This document shows positions 1-8,667 of a stretch of 55,498 bases of DNA, one piece after another (position 1 is the stretch's first letter; every line of letters begins with the position of its first letter). Source of the DNA: Verrucomicrobiia bacterium (GTDB lineage Bacteria > Verrucomicrobiota > Verrucomicrobiia > Limisphaerales > Fontisphaeraceae); assembly GCA_026414565.1 (NCBI GenBank), contig JAOAIT010000024.1, forward strand, positions 1-55,498, in the 5' to 3' direction. The translations under genes and the position numbers were made by a program. The notes under the pieces were generated by a model. It had not been told where the DNA came from, made no database searches, and saw only the letters and a list, made by a program, of their open reading frames with translations.

Positions 1-19
1 AGATGTGTATAAGAGACAG
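1..19. other. Nextera transposon-end adapter at contig start
   Basis: The bases AGATGTGTATAAGAGACAG are exactly the Tn5 mosaic end with Nextera linker used in tagmentation libraries. They are not genomic. They put an in-frame stop before the first gene and generate the well-known artefact peptide MCIRDS in another frame. The genomic insert therefore starts at base 20. Confidence 0.97.
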
Positions 20-681
20 CCGCCCCGCCGGCCCCCCCGGCCCAGCCCACGCCCACCCCCGCGCCGCCCGTGACCACGCCCCCCAAGGCCAATCCCACTC
101 CCACCCCGCCCAAGACCGAGCCGCCCGCCAAGTCCACCGCCAAGACCACCACCCCGGCCCCGCCCGCCAAAAACCCGCGCATCAACACCACTCTCACCAC
201 GCGCAAATCCTCCGACAAGGCCGCCACCGAAAAAACGACCTCTTCGCCCACCGCCAAGACCGGCGCGGCCCAGTCCGCGCAACGCGCCCAGGCGGTGGAG
301 CGCGTCATGCAATCCCTCCACCAGGGCCTCACCTCCGGCGGTTTGACCCTCAGCGATGTCGTCGGCTCCGGCGTCGGCGGCGGCCCGGCGGCCATCAATT
401 ACAGCCAGGCCGTGCTGGGCGCGTATGACGACGCCTGGCAGCCCCCGCCCGAGCTGGAGGAGGACACCGCCGTGACCGTGGCGCGCATCATTGTGCACCG
501 CACCGGGCGGATTGTGGACGCCCGCATCATCAAGCGCTCCGGCAATCATCTCATGGATTTGTCCGTGCAAAACGCCCTCGAGGCGGTCAAGGAACTGCCG
601 CCCTTCCCCGAGGGCGCGCGGGATTTGGAACGCACGTTCAAAATCGAATTTAATCTTAAAGTGAAACGAGGCATCGGATGA
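20..681 (+). CDS. tolA: TolA/TonB-type protein, C-terminal part (5' truncated)
   Basis: The reading frame enters from the contig edge without a start codon, so the N-terminal membrane anchor is missing. What remains starts with a long Pro/Thr/Lys/Ala-rich stretch (about 75 residues), the usual periplasm-spanning linker of TolA and TonB proteins. After a short middle region comes a TonB/TolA-like C-terminal domain in the last 75 residues (VARIIVHRTGRIVDARI, then ALEAVKELPPFPEG, ending FKIEFNLKVKR). The stop overlaps the tolB start by four bases (ATGA), and two pal genes follow, so TolA is a better name than TonB. TolA links the inner-membrane TolQR motor to TolB-Pal at the outer membrane. The short GTG or ATG codons inside the linker are not credible starts. 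Confidence 0.8.
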
Positions 682-1880
682 ACAACCTGGATCTTTCACG
701 GCGGACATTTGGGCAACGGCTGGGCTGGAGCGCGGCGGGCCTGTGTCTGTGGGCCGCAGGCCTTCGCGCCCAAACGGGCGAGGAAACCCTGGTCATCCCC
801 AAGGAGGCCAACCCGGCCTCCGTCATCCCTGTGGCCGTCAGCGGCTTTTCGGGCGAGGTGGACCAGGTAATCCGTTTTGATCTGGAGGTGCTCGGCTGCG
901 AGATCGTCCCCCTCGAGCGCGCCGTCTATCTCGTCCAGGGCTCCAACAGCGGCAACGTCCAGGGCGCCCTCATGGATGCCCGCACCAAAAACTCTCTCCT
1001 GGCCAAGGCCTACACCGGCGGCACCCTCCGGGCGCAGGCCCATGCCTTCGCCAACGATGTGATCCTCTCGCTCCGCGGCACCAAGCCCATTTTCCACACC
1101 CAGATCGCCTTCAAGGTGGACCGCGGGCCGGTCAAGGAAATCTACGTCAGCGACTTCGACGGCCATAATCCGGTCCCCATCACCCGCGACAATTCCATCA
1201 CCGCCGCCCCCTGCTGGCGGCCGGGCACGCGGCAGTTGTATTATGTCTCCTACAAGGAAGGTTTCCCCGCCATTTATTTGCATGACCTCAACGCCGGCGT
1301 GCGGCGGCCGGTGGCGCGCCATGCCGGCTCCAACATCAGCCCCGCCATCTCGGCCGATGGCAAACTGGCCCTCATCCTGAGCAAAGGCGGCAGCCCCAAC
1401 TTGTACGTGGCCGATGCCGAAGGACAAAACCTGCGGCAGTTGACCCGCGGCCGCGAGGGCGAATCCTCCCCCTGCTGGTCCCCCGACGGCAAACAGATTT
1501 GCTTCGCCTCGCGCCAGGAGGGCGGGCGCGGCCTGTACGTGGTCAGCGCCGTCGGCGGCGAGCCGCGGCGCCTGCGCACCGCGCTGGTCAGCAACGCCAC
1601 CGAGCCGGACTGGTCCCCCGACGGCAAATGGATTGCCTTCACCACCCAGACCGGCGCCAACAGCTTTGAAGTGTGCGTGGTCCCGGCCGAGGGCGGCGAA
1701 GCCCTCCGGCTGGCCCCGGGCGAAGATCCCTCCTGGGCGCCCAATTCCCGCACGCTGATCATCGCCCGCCGCACCGGCAACGGCAACCGCGTGTTGTCTT
1801 TGCTTGACGTTCCCACCAAACGGGTCAAGGATGCCCACCAGGTCGGCGGCAGTGCGTCCCAGCCCAGTTGGGCGCGTTGA
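678..1880 (+). CDS. tolB: TolB, periplasmic beta-propeller of the Tol-Pal system
   Basis: TolB is the periplasmic partner that couples TolA to Pal and helps constrict the outer membrane at division. This 400-residue protein has an export signal (about 1-32, ending GLRAQ), an N-terminal domain to about residue 155, then a propeller with PD40-type repeats: SADGKLALI, SPDGKQICF, SPDGKWIAF and APNSRTLII. The length fits the family (about 400-430). The start is fixed by a four-base ATGA overlap with the upstream tolA-like gene, a sign of translational coupling. The signal contains SRRTFGQ, which resembles a twin-arginine motif; TolB is normally Sec-exported, so this is unusual. The order tolA-tolB-pal is standard. 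Confidence 0.93.
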   Translation: MNNLDLSRRTFGQRLGWSAAGLCLWAAGLRAQTGEETLVIPKEANPASVIPVAVSGFSGEVDQVIRFDLEVLGCEIVPLERAVYLVQGSNSGNVQGALMDARTKNSLLAKAYTGGTLRAQAHAFANDVILSLRGTKPIFHTQIAFKVDRGPVKEIYVSDFDGHNPVPITRDNSITAAPCWRPGTRQLYYVSYKEGFPAIYLHDLNAGVRRPVARHAGSNISPAISADGKLALILSKGGSPNLYVADAEGQNLRQLTRGREGESSPCWSPDGKQICFASRQEGGRGLYVVSAVGGEPRRLRTALVSNATEPDWSPDGKWIAFTTQTGANSFEVCVVPAEGGEALRLAPGEDPSWAPNSRTLIIARRTGNGNRVLSLLDVPTKRVKDAHQVGGSASQPSWAR

Positions 1881-1904
1881 CCCCGTACCCTTGAAGCGAA
1901 CACC

Positions 1905-2525
1905 ATGAACCGCCTCACCGCCTCCATCGGCTTGAGCCTGGGTTTGGCCCTCCTGATTGTCGTGGGCGAGGGCTGCCGTCGCCGCCCCACCGCCCTGACC
2001 TACATCCCCGGCCACAGCCGCAGTGTCACCAATGAAGTCGCCGGCCTGATGGACGACGCCACCCGCGCGCCCTCCTCCACCAGCCCCGGCGCCACCGGCC
2101 TCAAACCGGGCGGCCCCGACATCGGCTCCATCCCGCTGCCCGATCGCTCGCGCCGCGAAAACATGAACGAGGACCGCGAGTTCTTCAAAAACCAGACCGT
2201 CTATTTTGACTTCGACAAGGCCGCCGTCCGCGCCAGCGAGCGCGGCAAGGTGCAGGCCGTCGCCGAGGCCCTCAAAAAACGGCCGCAGGCCTCCGTCGAA
2301 GTCGAAGGGCACTGCGACGAGCGCGGCACCGAGGAATACAACCGCTCCCTGGGCGAGCGCCGCGCCCTGGCCATCCGCGAGTATCTCATCCTCTTGGGCA
2401 TCTCCAGCGAGCGCATCTTCACGGTCAGCTTTGGCGAAGACAAACCCGCCGTGCCGGGCCACAACGAAGCGGCCTGGGCCAAAAACCGGCGGGGCGAGTT
2501 CATCCTGTTAACCCCCAAACCTTAA
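1905..2525 (+). CDS. pal: Pal-like OmpA-family lipoprotein, first copy
   Basis: This is a peptidoglycan-associated lipoprotein that anchors the outer membrane to the cell wall. The 206-residue protein has an N-terminal signal with Cys24 in VVGEGC as the probable lipidated residue (an imperfect lipobox, with Glu at -2). A low-complexity linker follows to about residue 90. The OmpA C-terminal domain starts at VYFDFDKAAVR and includes EGHCDERGTEEYNRSLGERRA, with the Asp and Arg that bind diaminopimelate, and ends FGEDKPAVPGHNEAAWAKNRR. It lies 24 bases after tolB. A second copy follows directly, and the two share 60 bases with only one mismatch in the OmpA core. Confidence 0.9.
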   Translation: MNRLTASIGLSLGLALLIVVGEGCRRRPTALTYIPGHSRSVTNEVAGLMDDATRAPSSTSPGATGLKPGGPDIGSIPLPDRSRRENMNEDREFFKNQTVYFDFDKAAVRASERGKVQAVAEALKKRPQASVEVEGHCDERGTEEYNRSLGERRALAIREYLILLGISSERIFTVSFGEDKPAVPGHNEAAWAKNRRGEFILLTPKP

Positions 2526-3036
2526 CCTTTTGAGCTTGACCCACCACGCTCTGCAACTCCACACCTCCATCATGAAAAAACCGCTGTACCTGATTCTGAC
2601 CCTCAGTCTGGCTGTCATCCTCACCGCGGCCTCCGGCTGCTCCAAAAAATCCACCAAACCCGTGACCAGTCTGCCGGCGCAAAAGGGCACCGCCGGCACC
2701 GGCTCCGGCGCCAGCGGCACCGGCACCGAAACTGTCCCCGCCCTGCCCGGCGGCACCCAAAACCCCTCCGGCGCCAACCTGCCCGGCAACCCGTGGGAGC
2801 AACCCTCCCGCGCCGGTCTGGAAGGCATGACCCCGGACCGCGAAGCCCTCAAAAATTACACCGTCTATTTCGAGTTTGATCGCTCCGCCGTCCGCCAGAG
2901 CGAGCAGCCCAAGGTCCAGGCCGTGGCCAATGTCCTCAAGGCCCAGCCCGACACCAAGCTGCAAATCGAAGGCCATTGCGACGAGCGCGGCACCGAGGAA
3001 TACAACCGCTCCCTCGGCGAGCGCCGCGCCCTGGCC
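2313..3036 (+). repeat. 60-base near-identical direct repeat in the two pal genes
   Basis: Bases 2313-2372 and 2977-3036 match at 59 of 60 positions (the only difference is G at 2351 versus C at 3015). Both encode CDERGTEEYNRSLGERRALA. Identity at synonymous positions here, but not in the linkers, points to recent tandem duplication or gene conversion over this core. Confidence 0.8.
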
Positions 3037-3186
3037 CTGCGCGAATTCCTCATCAACCTGGGCATTGACGGCAACCGCATCTACACCGTCAGCTTCGGCG
3101 AGGACAAACCCGCCGTCCAGGGGCACAACGAAGAAGCCTGGGCCAAAAACCGCCGCGGCGAGTTCATCCTTTACCGCAAGCCCTGA
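2572..3186 (+). CDS. pal: Pal-like OmpA-family lipoprotein, second copy
   Basis: This is a second 204-residue peptidoglycan-associated lipoprotein. I chose the ATG at 2572 because it gives a textbook signal (MKKPLYLILTLSLAVILTAA) with lipobox AASGC and lipidated Cys23; the in-frame ATG 42 bases upstream would put a hydrophilic leader ahead of the signal. A Gly/Thr/Ser linker is followed by the OmpA domain (VYFEFDRSAVRQSE, EGHCDERGTEEYNRSLGERRA, FGEDKPAVQGHNEEAWAKNRR). It lies 46 bases after the first copy in the same operon. Two adjacent Pal paralogues suggest different linker lengths or expression conditions, which the sequence cannot decide. Confidence 0.9.
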   Translation: MKKPLYLILTLSLAVILTAASGCSKKSTKPVTSLPAQKGTAGTGSGASGTGTETVPALPGGTQNPSGANLPGNPWEQPSRAGLEGMTPDREALKNYTVYFEFDRSAVRQSEQPKVQAVANVLKAQPDTKLQIEGHCDERGTEEYNRSLGERRALALREFLINLGIDGNRIYTVSFGEDKPAVQGHNEEAWAKNRRGEFILYRKP

Positions 3187-3299
3187 GGCCGCCGCTCGCC
3201 GCCAAAGCCACTGAGGCGCAGCGCGCCCGCGCCCGCCGGGCCCCGCAATCCGGCCCCGTGCCGATTGTCCCTGACCCGCGCCCTTCCCGGAAACGGGCA

Positions 3300-3328
3300 T
3301 TGAGCCAGAAGCCCGTTGGCTCTACAAT
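3300..3328 (+). promoter_or_regulatory. Candidate aroC promoter, leaderless arrangement
   Basis: A -35-like TTGAGC (3300-3305), a 17-base spacer and a -10-like TACAAT (3323-3328) lie just before aroC. Only six bases separate the -10 from the ATG at 3335, so transcription should begin at or within a base or two of the start codon. No Shine-Dalgarno sequence is present. Confidence 0.6.
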
Positions 3329-3334
3329 AATCCC

Positions 3335-4450
3335 ATGGGCAACATCTTTGGGCATTTGTTTCGCATCACCACCTGGGGCGAATCTCACGGCGGCGGCGTG
3401 GGCGTTGTCGTCGAAGGCTGCCCGCCCCGCCTGCCGCTGACCGAGGCCGACATCCAGCCCGATCTCAACCGCCGCCGGCCCGGCCAGTCCAAAATCGTCT
3501 CCCCGCGCAAGGAGCCGGACCACGTCGAAATCCTCTCCGGCACGTTTGAGGGCCTGACCCTCGGCTCGCCCATCTGTCTCTGGGTCAAAAACGAGGACGC
3601 CCGCCCGGAGGCCTACACCGAAATGGCCGAGAAGTTCCGCCCCTCCCACGCCGATTACACCTACTGGGCCAAATACGGCATCCGCAACTGGCAGGGCGGC
3701 GGCCGCGCCAGCGCCCGCGAAACCGTGGGGCGCGTCGCCGCCGGCGCCATTGCCAAAAAAATCCTGCGCCTGCATTTCGGCGTGGAAGTCCTGGCCTGCG
3801 TGACGCAGGTCGGCCGCATCAAGGCCCAGGTGGACGTCGAGCGCGTGCAAGCGCAGGACATCGAAGCCAACATCGTCCGCTGCCCCGATGCCGCCGCCGC
3901 GGAGAAAATGGTCCGGGCCATTGAACGCGCCCGCCGCCAGGGCGACAGCCTGGGCGGCATCGTGCTGGGCCTGGCCCGGGGCGTGCCGCCCGGCTGGGGT
4001 GACCCTGTGTTTGACCGCCTCCAGGCCGATCTGGCCAAGGGCATGATGAGCCTGCCGGCCGCCAAAGGCTTTGACATCGGCTCCGGCTTTGATTGCGTCA
4101 ACTACACCGGCCTCACCCACAACGATCCCTTCCGCATGCAAGGCGGGCGGGTGCGCACCCTCAGCAACCGCTCCGGCGGCGTGCAGGGAGGCATCAGCAA
4201 CGGGGAAACCATTTACTTCCGCGTGGCCTTCAAACCCACCGCCACCGTCATGCACGAGCAGCCCACCGTGGATGTCCGCGGCCACAACACCACCCTTAAG
4301 GGACGCGGCCGCCATGATCCTTGCGTGCTGCCGCGCGCCGTGCCGCTGGTGGAGGCCATGACCGCGCTGGTCCTCGTGGATCACGCCCTCCGGCAGCAGG
4401 CCCAATGCGGCCCCTGGCTCAACCCGGCCGCGCCGCCGCCCCCCAAATAA
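3335..4450 (+). CDS. aroC: Chorismate synthase
   Basis: It converts 5-enolpyruvylshikimate-3-phosphate to chorismate with reduced FMN, the last step of the shared aromatic pathway. The 371-residue protein has the family's typical length and signatures: the N-terminal [19 protein letters not shown], then [54 protein letters not shown] (split here across the FMN site), and [16 protein letters not shown]. Near the C-terminus are [17 protein letters not shown] and [18 protein letters not shown]. It stands alone on the plus strand, 149 bases after the pal genes, and meets the dehydrogenase on the other strand tail to tail with one base between them. Confidence 0.97.
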   Translation: MGNIFGHLFRITTWGESHGGGVGVVVEGCPPRLPLTEADIQPDLNRRRPGQSKIVSPRKEPDHVEILSGTFEGLTLGSPICLWVKNEDARPEAYTEMAEKFRPSHADYTYWAKYGIRNWQGGGRASARETVGRVAAGAIAKKILRLHFGVEVLACVTQVGRIKAQVDVERVQAQDIEANIVRCPDAAAAEKMVRAIERARRQGDSLGGIVLGLARGVPPGWGDPVFDRLQADLAKGMMSLPAAKGFDIGSGFDCVNYTGLTHNDPFRMQGGRVRTLSNRSGGVQGGISNGETIYFRVAFKPTATVMHEQPTVDVRGHNTTLKGRGRHDPCVLPRAVPLVEAMTALVLVDHALRQQAQCGPWLNPAAPPPPK

Positions 4451-4451
4451 T

Positions 4452-5777
4452 TCACGCCTTCCACACCTGTCCCGGGCGGGTCCGCTGTCCGGCCATGGCG
4501 TTGCGCGTGTCCACAATCAGCCGTGCATGCCGCGCCAGCAGCGCGTAATCCACCTGCCGATGATGCGTGGCAATCAGCACCGCGTCATACTGCCGCAGCG
4601 CCTGCGCCGTCAATGGCACCGAGCGCGTGCCCGCCCAGTGGGGATGCTCCCGGTTTTTGCGGATCACCGGCACATGCGGATCATGGTAGGCCACCCGCGC
4701 TCCGTGCGCCGCCAGCAAATCCATCAGCACATAGGAGGGCGACTCCCGGTCATCATCCACATTCGGCTTGTAGGCCACCCCCAGCACCAGAATCCGCGCC
4801 CCCTTGAGCGCCCGTTGCCGCTGGTTGAGCGCGTCCATCAACCGGTGAATCACATACTCCGGCATCCGCGTGTTGATCTCGCCCGCCAGCTCGATGAACC
4901 GCGTGGACTGGCCATACTCCCGCGCCTTCCAGGTCAGATAAAACGGATCAATCGGTATGCAATGCCCCCCCAGACCTGGCCCCGGATAAAACGGCATGAA
5001 ACCAAACGGCTTGGTTTTCGCCGCTTCAATCACCTCCCAGATGTCAATCCCCATCGCGGTGTACACCACCTTCAGCTCGTTCACGAGCGCGATGTTGACG
5101 CTCCGAAAAATGTTTTCCAGCAGCTTGGTGGCCTCGGCCACGCGACACGACGACACCGGCACCACCGTTTGAATCGCCCGCCGGTACAACGCCGCCGCGC
5201 GCTCCCGACAGGCCGGCGTCAGGCCCCCCACCACCTTGGGAATGGCGGACACCTGGCTGGCCGGGTTGCCCGGATCTTCGCGCTCGGGCGAAAAGGCCAG
5301 ATGAAAATCCTCCCCCGCCCGCAGGCCGGATTGCTCCTCCAACACCGCCCGCAGCTCGCCCTCCGTCGTGCCGGGATACGTCGTGCTCTCCAGCACCACC
5401 AGCTTCTTCTCCCGCACCGCCCGGCTGCCCCGCCCCACCCGCCGCGGCCGCAAATACGGCGCCACCATCCGCCCCGTGTTCAGGATGAACGACAAGTCCG
5501 GCTCGCGATGCTTGTTGAGCGGCGTCGGCACGCAGATGATCACCGCCTGCACCTCGCGCACCCGCGAAAAATCCGTCGAAGCCTCAAACCGCCCCGCCCG
5601 GCGCTCGGCCGCCACCGCCGCCGCCGGTATGTGCAGGATGTAACTCTCGCCCCGATTCAGCGCGTCCACCTTGTGGGGATCAATGTCCAGGCCGATGACC
5701 CGCACCCCGGCGCGGGCAAATTGCAGAGCCAGAGGAAGACCCACGTAACCTTGTCCAACAATGGCGATGCTGTCCAT
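4452..5777 (-). CDS. UDP-N-acetyl-hexosamine/UDP-glucose dehydrogenase family protein (WecC/WbpA-like)
   Basis: It is an NAD-dependent nucleotide-sugar 6-dehydrogenase that makes UDP-uronic acids for surface polysaccharide. With the ATG at 5777 it has 441 residues and begins directly with the Rossmann motif [14 protein letters not shown]. The central helical region carries the substrate-binding [20 protein letters not shown], and the catalytic Cys lies in [16 protein letters not shown]. The UDP-binding domain includes [20 protein letters not shown]. The ENIFRSVN and CIPIDP patterns fit the WbpA/WecC (UDP-GlcNAc or UDP-ManNAc) branch better than Ugd. A GTG eight codons upstream is a weaker start. 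A TTGACT hexamer (5809-5814) 17 bases before an AAGGCT could be its promoter. Confidence 0.88.
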   Translation of the reverse strand: MDSIAIVGQGYVGLPLALQFARAGVRVIGLDIDPHKVDALNRGESYILHIPAAAVAAERRAGRFEASTDFSRVREVQAVIICVPTPLNKHREPDLSFILNTGRMVAPYLRPRRVGRGSRAVREKKLVVLESTTYPGTTEGELRAVLEEQSGLRAGEDFHLAFSPEREDPGNPASQVSAIPKVVGGLTPACRERAAALYRRAIQTVVPVSSCRVAEATKLLENIFRSVNIALVNELKVVYTAMGIDIWEVIEAAKTKPFGFMPFYPGPGLGGHCIPIDPFYLTWKAREYGQSTRFIELAGEINTRMPEYVIHRLMDALNQRQRALKGARILVLGVAYKPNVDDDRESPSYVLMDLLAAHGARVAYHDPHVPVIRKNREHPHWAGTRSVPLTAQALRQYDAVLIATHHRQVDYALLARHARLIVDTRNAMAGQRTRPGQVWKA

Positions 5778-5855
5778 GGGCTGTGAGCCTTTCGTTTGCA
5801 CCCGGCCAAGTCAAGTCTGGAGGCACCCCGCCCCGCCCCCCACCGCGCGCCCGCG

Positions 5856-7271
5856 TCAATTCTTCGGCGGCGGCAGGTTGAGTTTGGCGCGCAACACCGC
5901 CTGCAGCCGCGGATCCATCGCGCCCGGCGCCAGCAGCTCGTCCCGCACCTGCTGATCCATTTCGGCAAAGGGCCGCAGGCCAATGCGGGCCACCACCTCC
6001 GGATCCCGGCCCAGCCCCGCCTGGTAGCTGCTCCAAATCCGCTGGGCCATGAGCCGCAACCCGGTGGCCTCATCGTCCTGATCCTGCACCAGGTAGAAAT
6101 AGGCCGTGTGCAGATAACCCAGAATCGTCGCCGTCACCCGATCCCGCCCCGACTCCGACACCGTCTCGGTGATCCGCCGCACGCAGAAGGTGTCCAAATC
6201 CCCCCCGGCCGCCTTGACCTGCACATCCTCGGGGTACATCTGCGTCAGCACCTGAAACCACCGCCGCGCCTCCGCCATCCGGTTGAACGCGTAAAACGTC
6301 TCCACCGCCGAGCGCAGAAAATTGCGATGCGCCCGCCGGATGTTCTCCACCGCCCCGGGCTCCTCCTGCATCTCCCGCAGAAAAGTGGGATGCAACCGCT
6401 CGATGACCTCCGGCTTGGGCCCCAGCACGGGCACCCCCTCCGGCGTGAAGGAGAGGATGCGCCCGCGCTCAAAGGACAACTGCAACGCCTGATGAATGAG
6501 CTGATGCAGCGGCCGCACCTCGCCGGGGCGCGATTTCTTCAGCCCCAGATGCAGCCAGTACAACGCATGCGCCTCCGGCAGCCGCCAATCCAGCGGGCCG
6601 TAGGTCTCATCCACCTCCTGCATCAGCGCGGGATCCATCTTGTACTGCTCGCGCAGCACCCGCGCCCGGGCGCGGGCCTCCTCGCTCTGGGGGGCAATCA
6701 GCTCCCGGTAGCCCAACGCATTGGTGCCCAGCACCCGCATCATCTCCGCCGCCCACTGGGCCTTGTAATACAAATGGGCCGCGTCCAGATCCTTGCCGAT
6801 CTTGTGCTGGAAATGCCACGCCAGCTCGCGGTAAATCAGCGCCTCGTCCGGGTTGTACCGCAGCCCCTCGTCCCGCAGCAGCCGGATGCCCCGCTGCACC
6901 CAGCGCCACCGGTCCTCCGGCGCGTTGAACTTGACCGAGATGTTGTAGGCCATGTTCCAGGCCTGGTTGATCCAGACCTGCTTGAGCCGCGGCTGCAGCT
7001 TGGTGATCCAGTCCGAGAGCTGCACCATCTCGAAATATTTCTCCTCGTCCTGCAGCCGCGAGGCGCGCATCCACAGGGCATTGGCCACCAGCCCCCGAAA
7101 CCCGCCCAGCGCCACCGTCACAAACGCCAGCATCGGCGGCGCGTTTTTCAGCTCCTCCCCCTTGGGGATCATCGCCGTGCGCCGCGCCTCGAGCGGCCCC
7201 TGCCAGCGGCTGGCGCCCATCAGCAGCACCAGCGCCAGCGCGGCGTACAGGATTTTGGCGCGTGACACCAT
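5856..7271 (-). CDS. Uncharacterised membrane-anchored alpha-helical protein at the end of the ABC/SPFH operon
   Basis: This 471-residue protein has one N-terminal hydrophobic segment (about residues 5-20, KILYAALALVLLMGASRW) followed by a long, largely helical, soluble region. It is rich in Trp, Tyr, Arg and Glu with TPR-like spacing (ALIYRELAWHFQHKIG, AAHLYYKAQWAAEMM). I recognise no enzyme motif. The ATG at 7271 begins seven bases after the stop of the ABC-2 permease, so it is co-transcribed as the last of eight genes. It is probably a periplasmic or membrane-surface accessory to the exporter. Similar operon-end proteins are common in verrucomicrobial ABC loci, but I cannot name a family. 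Confidence 0.75.
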   Translation of the reverse strand: MVSRAKILYAALALVLLMGASRWQGPLEARRTAMIPKGEELKNAPPMLAFVTVALGGFRGLVANALWMRASRLQDEEKYFEMVQLSDWITKLQPRLKQVWINQAWNMAYNISVKFNAPEDRWRWVQRGIRLLRDEGLRYNPDEALIYRELAWHFQHKIGKDLDAAHLYYKAQWAAEMMRVLGTNALGYRELIAPQSEEARARARVLREQYKMDPALMQEVDETYGPLDWRLPEAHALYWLHLGLKKSRPGEVRPLHQLIHQALQLSFERGRILSFTPEGVPVLGPKPEVIERLHPTFLREMQEEPGAVENIRRAHRNFLRSAVETFYAFNRMAEARRWFQVLTQMYPEDVQVKAAGGDLDTFCVRRITETVSESGRDRVTATILGYLHTAYFYLVQDQDDEATGLRLMAQRIWSSYQAGLGRDPEVVARIGLRPFAEMDQQVRDELLAPGAMDPRLQAVLRAKLNLPPPKN

Positions 7272-7278
7272 AGCCGGA

Positions 7279-8664
7279 CTACGTGGCCGCCAGTTGCGCC
7301 GCCGCCAGCTCGCGCCGGCTGAAGGTGCTGATGCCCAGCAGGGCAAACGCGCCCCCCAACACCACCATCACCTGCAGCCACGCCTGCCCCAGCGTGCCCC
7401 AGGTGATGCTCCGCCCCGTGCTCAGCGCGTCAATCGGCGAAAAGGACCGCGCCAGTTGCACCACCGCCAGAATGCCCTTGAACACCGGCAGCATCACCCG
7501 GTCCACCATCGGCATGTCCACCTTCCCCGTCTCATGATCCCGCCCCATCACCGTCCCCTCCTCCAGCGCGGCGGCCATCGAGCCGCTGAACATCAGCACC
7601 ACCATCAGCGACAGCGCAAAAAACGCCGCCACCGGAAACGACAAAAACGCCGAAGCCGCCAGCCCCAGCGCCGCTAGCAGCGCCAGCCACATCCACAAGA
7701 TCAGCAGCCCCCGCGCGTAGTTCACCTCAAAGCTCGCCTCCCGATACAACACCTCCAGCCCGTCCTCGAGCAGAAACACCACCGCCGTGGGATTGCGATT
7801 CACAAAATGAATCAGCAGCGTGCCATCCTCGGCAATCACCCGCGACGCCGGCACGCTAAATTCCTGAAACGCCTCGGGCGTCATTGGCATCACGTGCTCG
7901 TACAACGGCGCCTCCAGCGGCCCAAACCGCCACCGCCCCTCCACCACCACCCCCGGCCGGTACTCCGGCAGATACAGCTTGGCGCGGATGTGCAGCGGCC
8001 CGTCCCCCAGCCGCTCCCGCAGGCCCCGCGCGTCCAGCCGCCACGCGCGCGCATAATCGCGCCGCACAATCTCATCAGCCGCCTTGAATTGCTCCTCGAT
8101 TTCCCGCAACACCGCCGCGGCATCCTGGGGCGACAGCGGGCCGGGATGTTGTTTGCGCCAGTCCGCAAACGCCCGGGCCACCAGCGGTTTGAAGTCCTTG
8201 GGCGGTTCCTTCAACGAGGCCCGCGCCACCAGCACCTCCTGCCGCAACCGCTCCTGCTGCGCCGGCGGCAGCTCCCGCGAGCGCCACTGCAACTGGCCAT
8301 ACACCATCAGCCCCGCCGCGAAAAGCAGCGCCGCATCCAGCGTCACGATGCCCAGCCAGCGGCCCGCCCAGATTTTCCAGCGCGGCACCGGCTTGACCGC
8401 CACCATCTGCATCTGCCCCTCCTCGATGTCCCGCGCCAGCGTCCCGCAGGCCAGCCAGAGCGTGGCCGCCCCCAGCAGCGCAAAGATGCTGCCCAGCGCA
8501 TACGTCAGCACAATCTGCGTAAAGCCCGTCGCCGTTTCATCATGCTTGATGATGCCCGGCAGCAGGACCGCCGCCACCACCAGCAGCGCGCTCAACACCC
8601 AGATCAGCCGGTACCGAAAGGCCGCCTTCCACGTCAGCCACATCATGGCCAGCAGGGATTTCAT
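7279..8664 (-). CDS. ABC-2 type transporter permease
   Basis: This 461-residue integral membrane protein has an N-terminal TM helix (LIWVLSALLVVAAVLLPGII), a second helix pair around 50-70 and 100-125, and a large extracytoplasmic loop (about 130-310). A C-terminal cluster of TM helices follows (LILWMWLALLAALGLAASAFLSFPVAAFF, then the final VMVVLGGAFALLG). This is the layout of ABC-2 permeases with a large periplasmic domain. The segment DIEEGQMQMVAVKPVPRW matches the conserved cytoplasmic coupling region. It starts three bases after the ATPase gene stop. With that ATPase it should form an exporter; the substrate is unknown. Confidence 0.87.
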   Translation of the reverse strand: MKSLLAMMWLTWKAAFRYRLIWVLSALLVVAAVLLPGIIKHDETATGFTQIVLTYALGSIFALLGAATLWLACGTLARDIEEGQMQMVAVKPVPRWKIWAGRWLGIVTLDAALLFAAGLMVYGQLQWRSRELPPAQQERLRQEVLVARASLKEPPKDFKPLVARAFADWRKQHPGPLSPQDAAAVLREIEEQFKAADEIVRRDYARAWRLDARGLRERLGDGPLHIRAKLYLPEYRPGVVVEGRWRFGPLEAPLYEHVMPMTPEAFQEFSVPASRVIAEDGTLLIHFVNRNPTAVVFLLEDGLEVLYREASFEVNYARGLLILWMWLALLAALGLAASAFLSFPVAAFFALSLMVVLMFSGSMAAALEEGTVMGRDHETGKVDMPMVDRVMLPVFKGILAVVQLARSFSPIDALSTGRSITWGTLGQAWLQVMVVLGGAFALLGISTFSRRELAAAQLAAT

Positions 8665-8667
8665 GCC

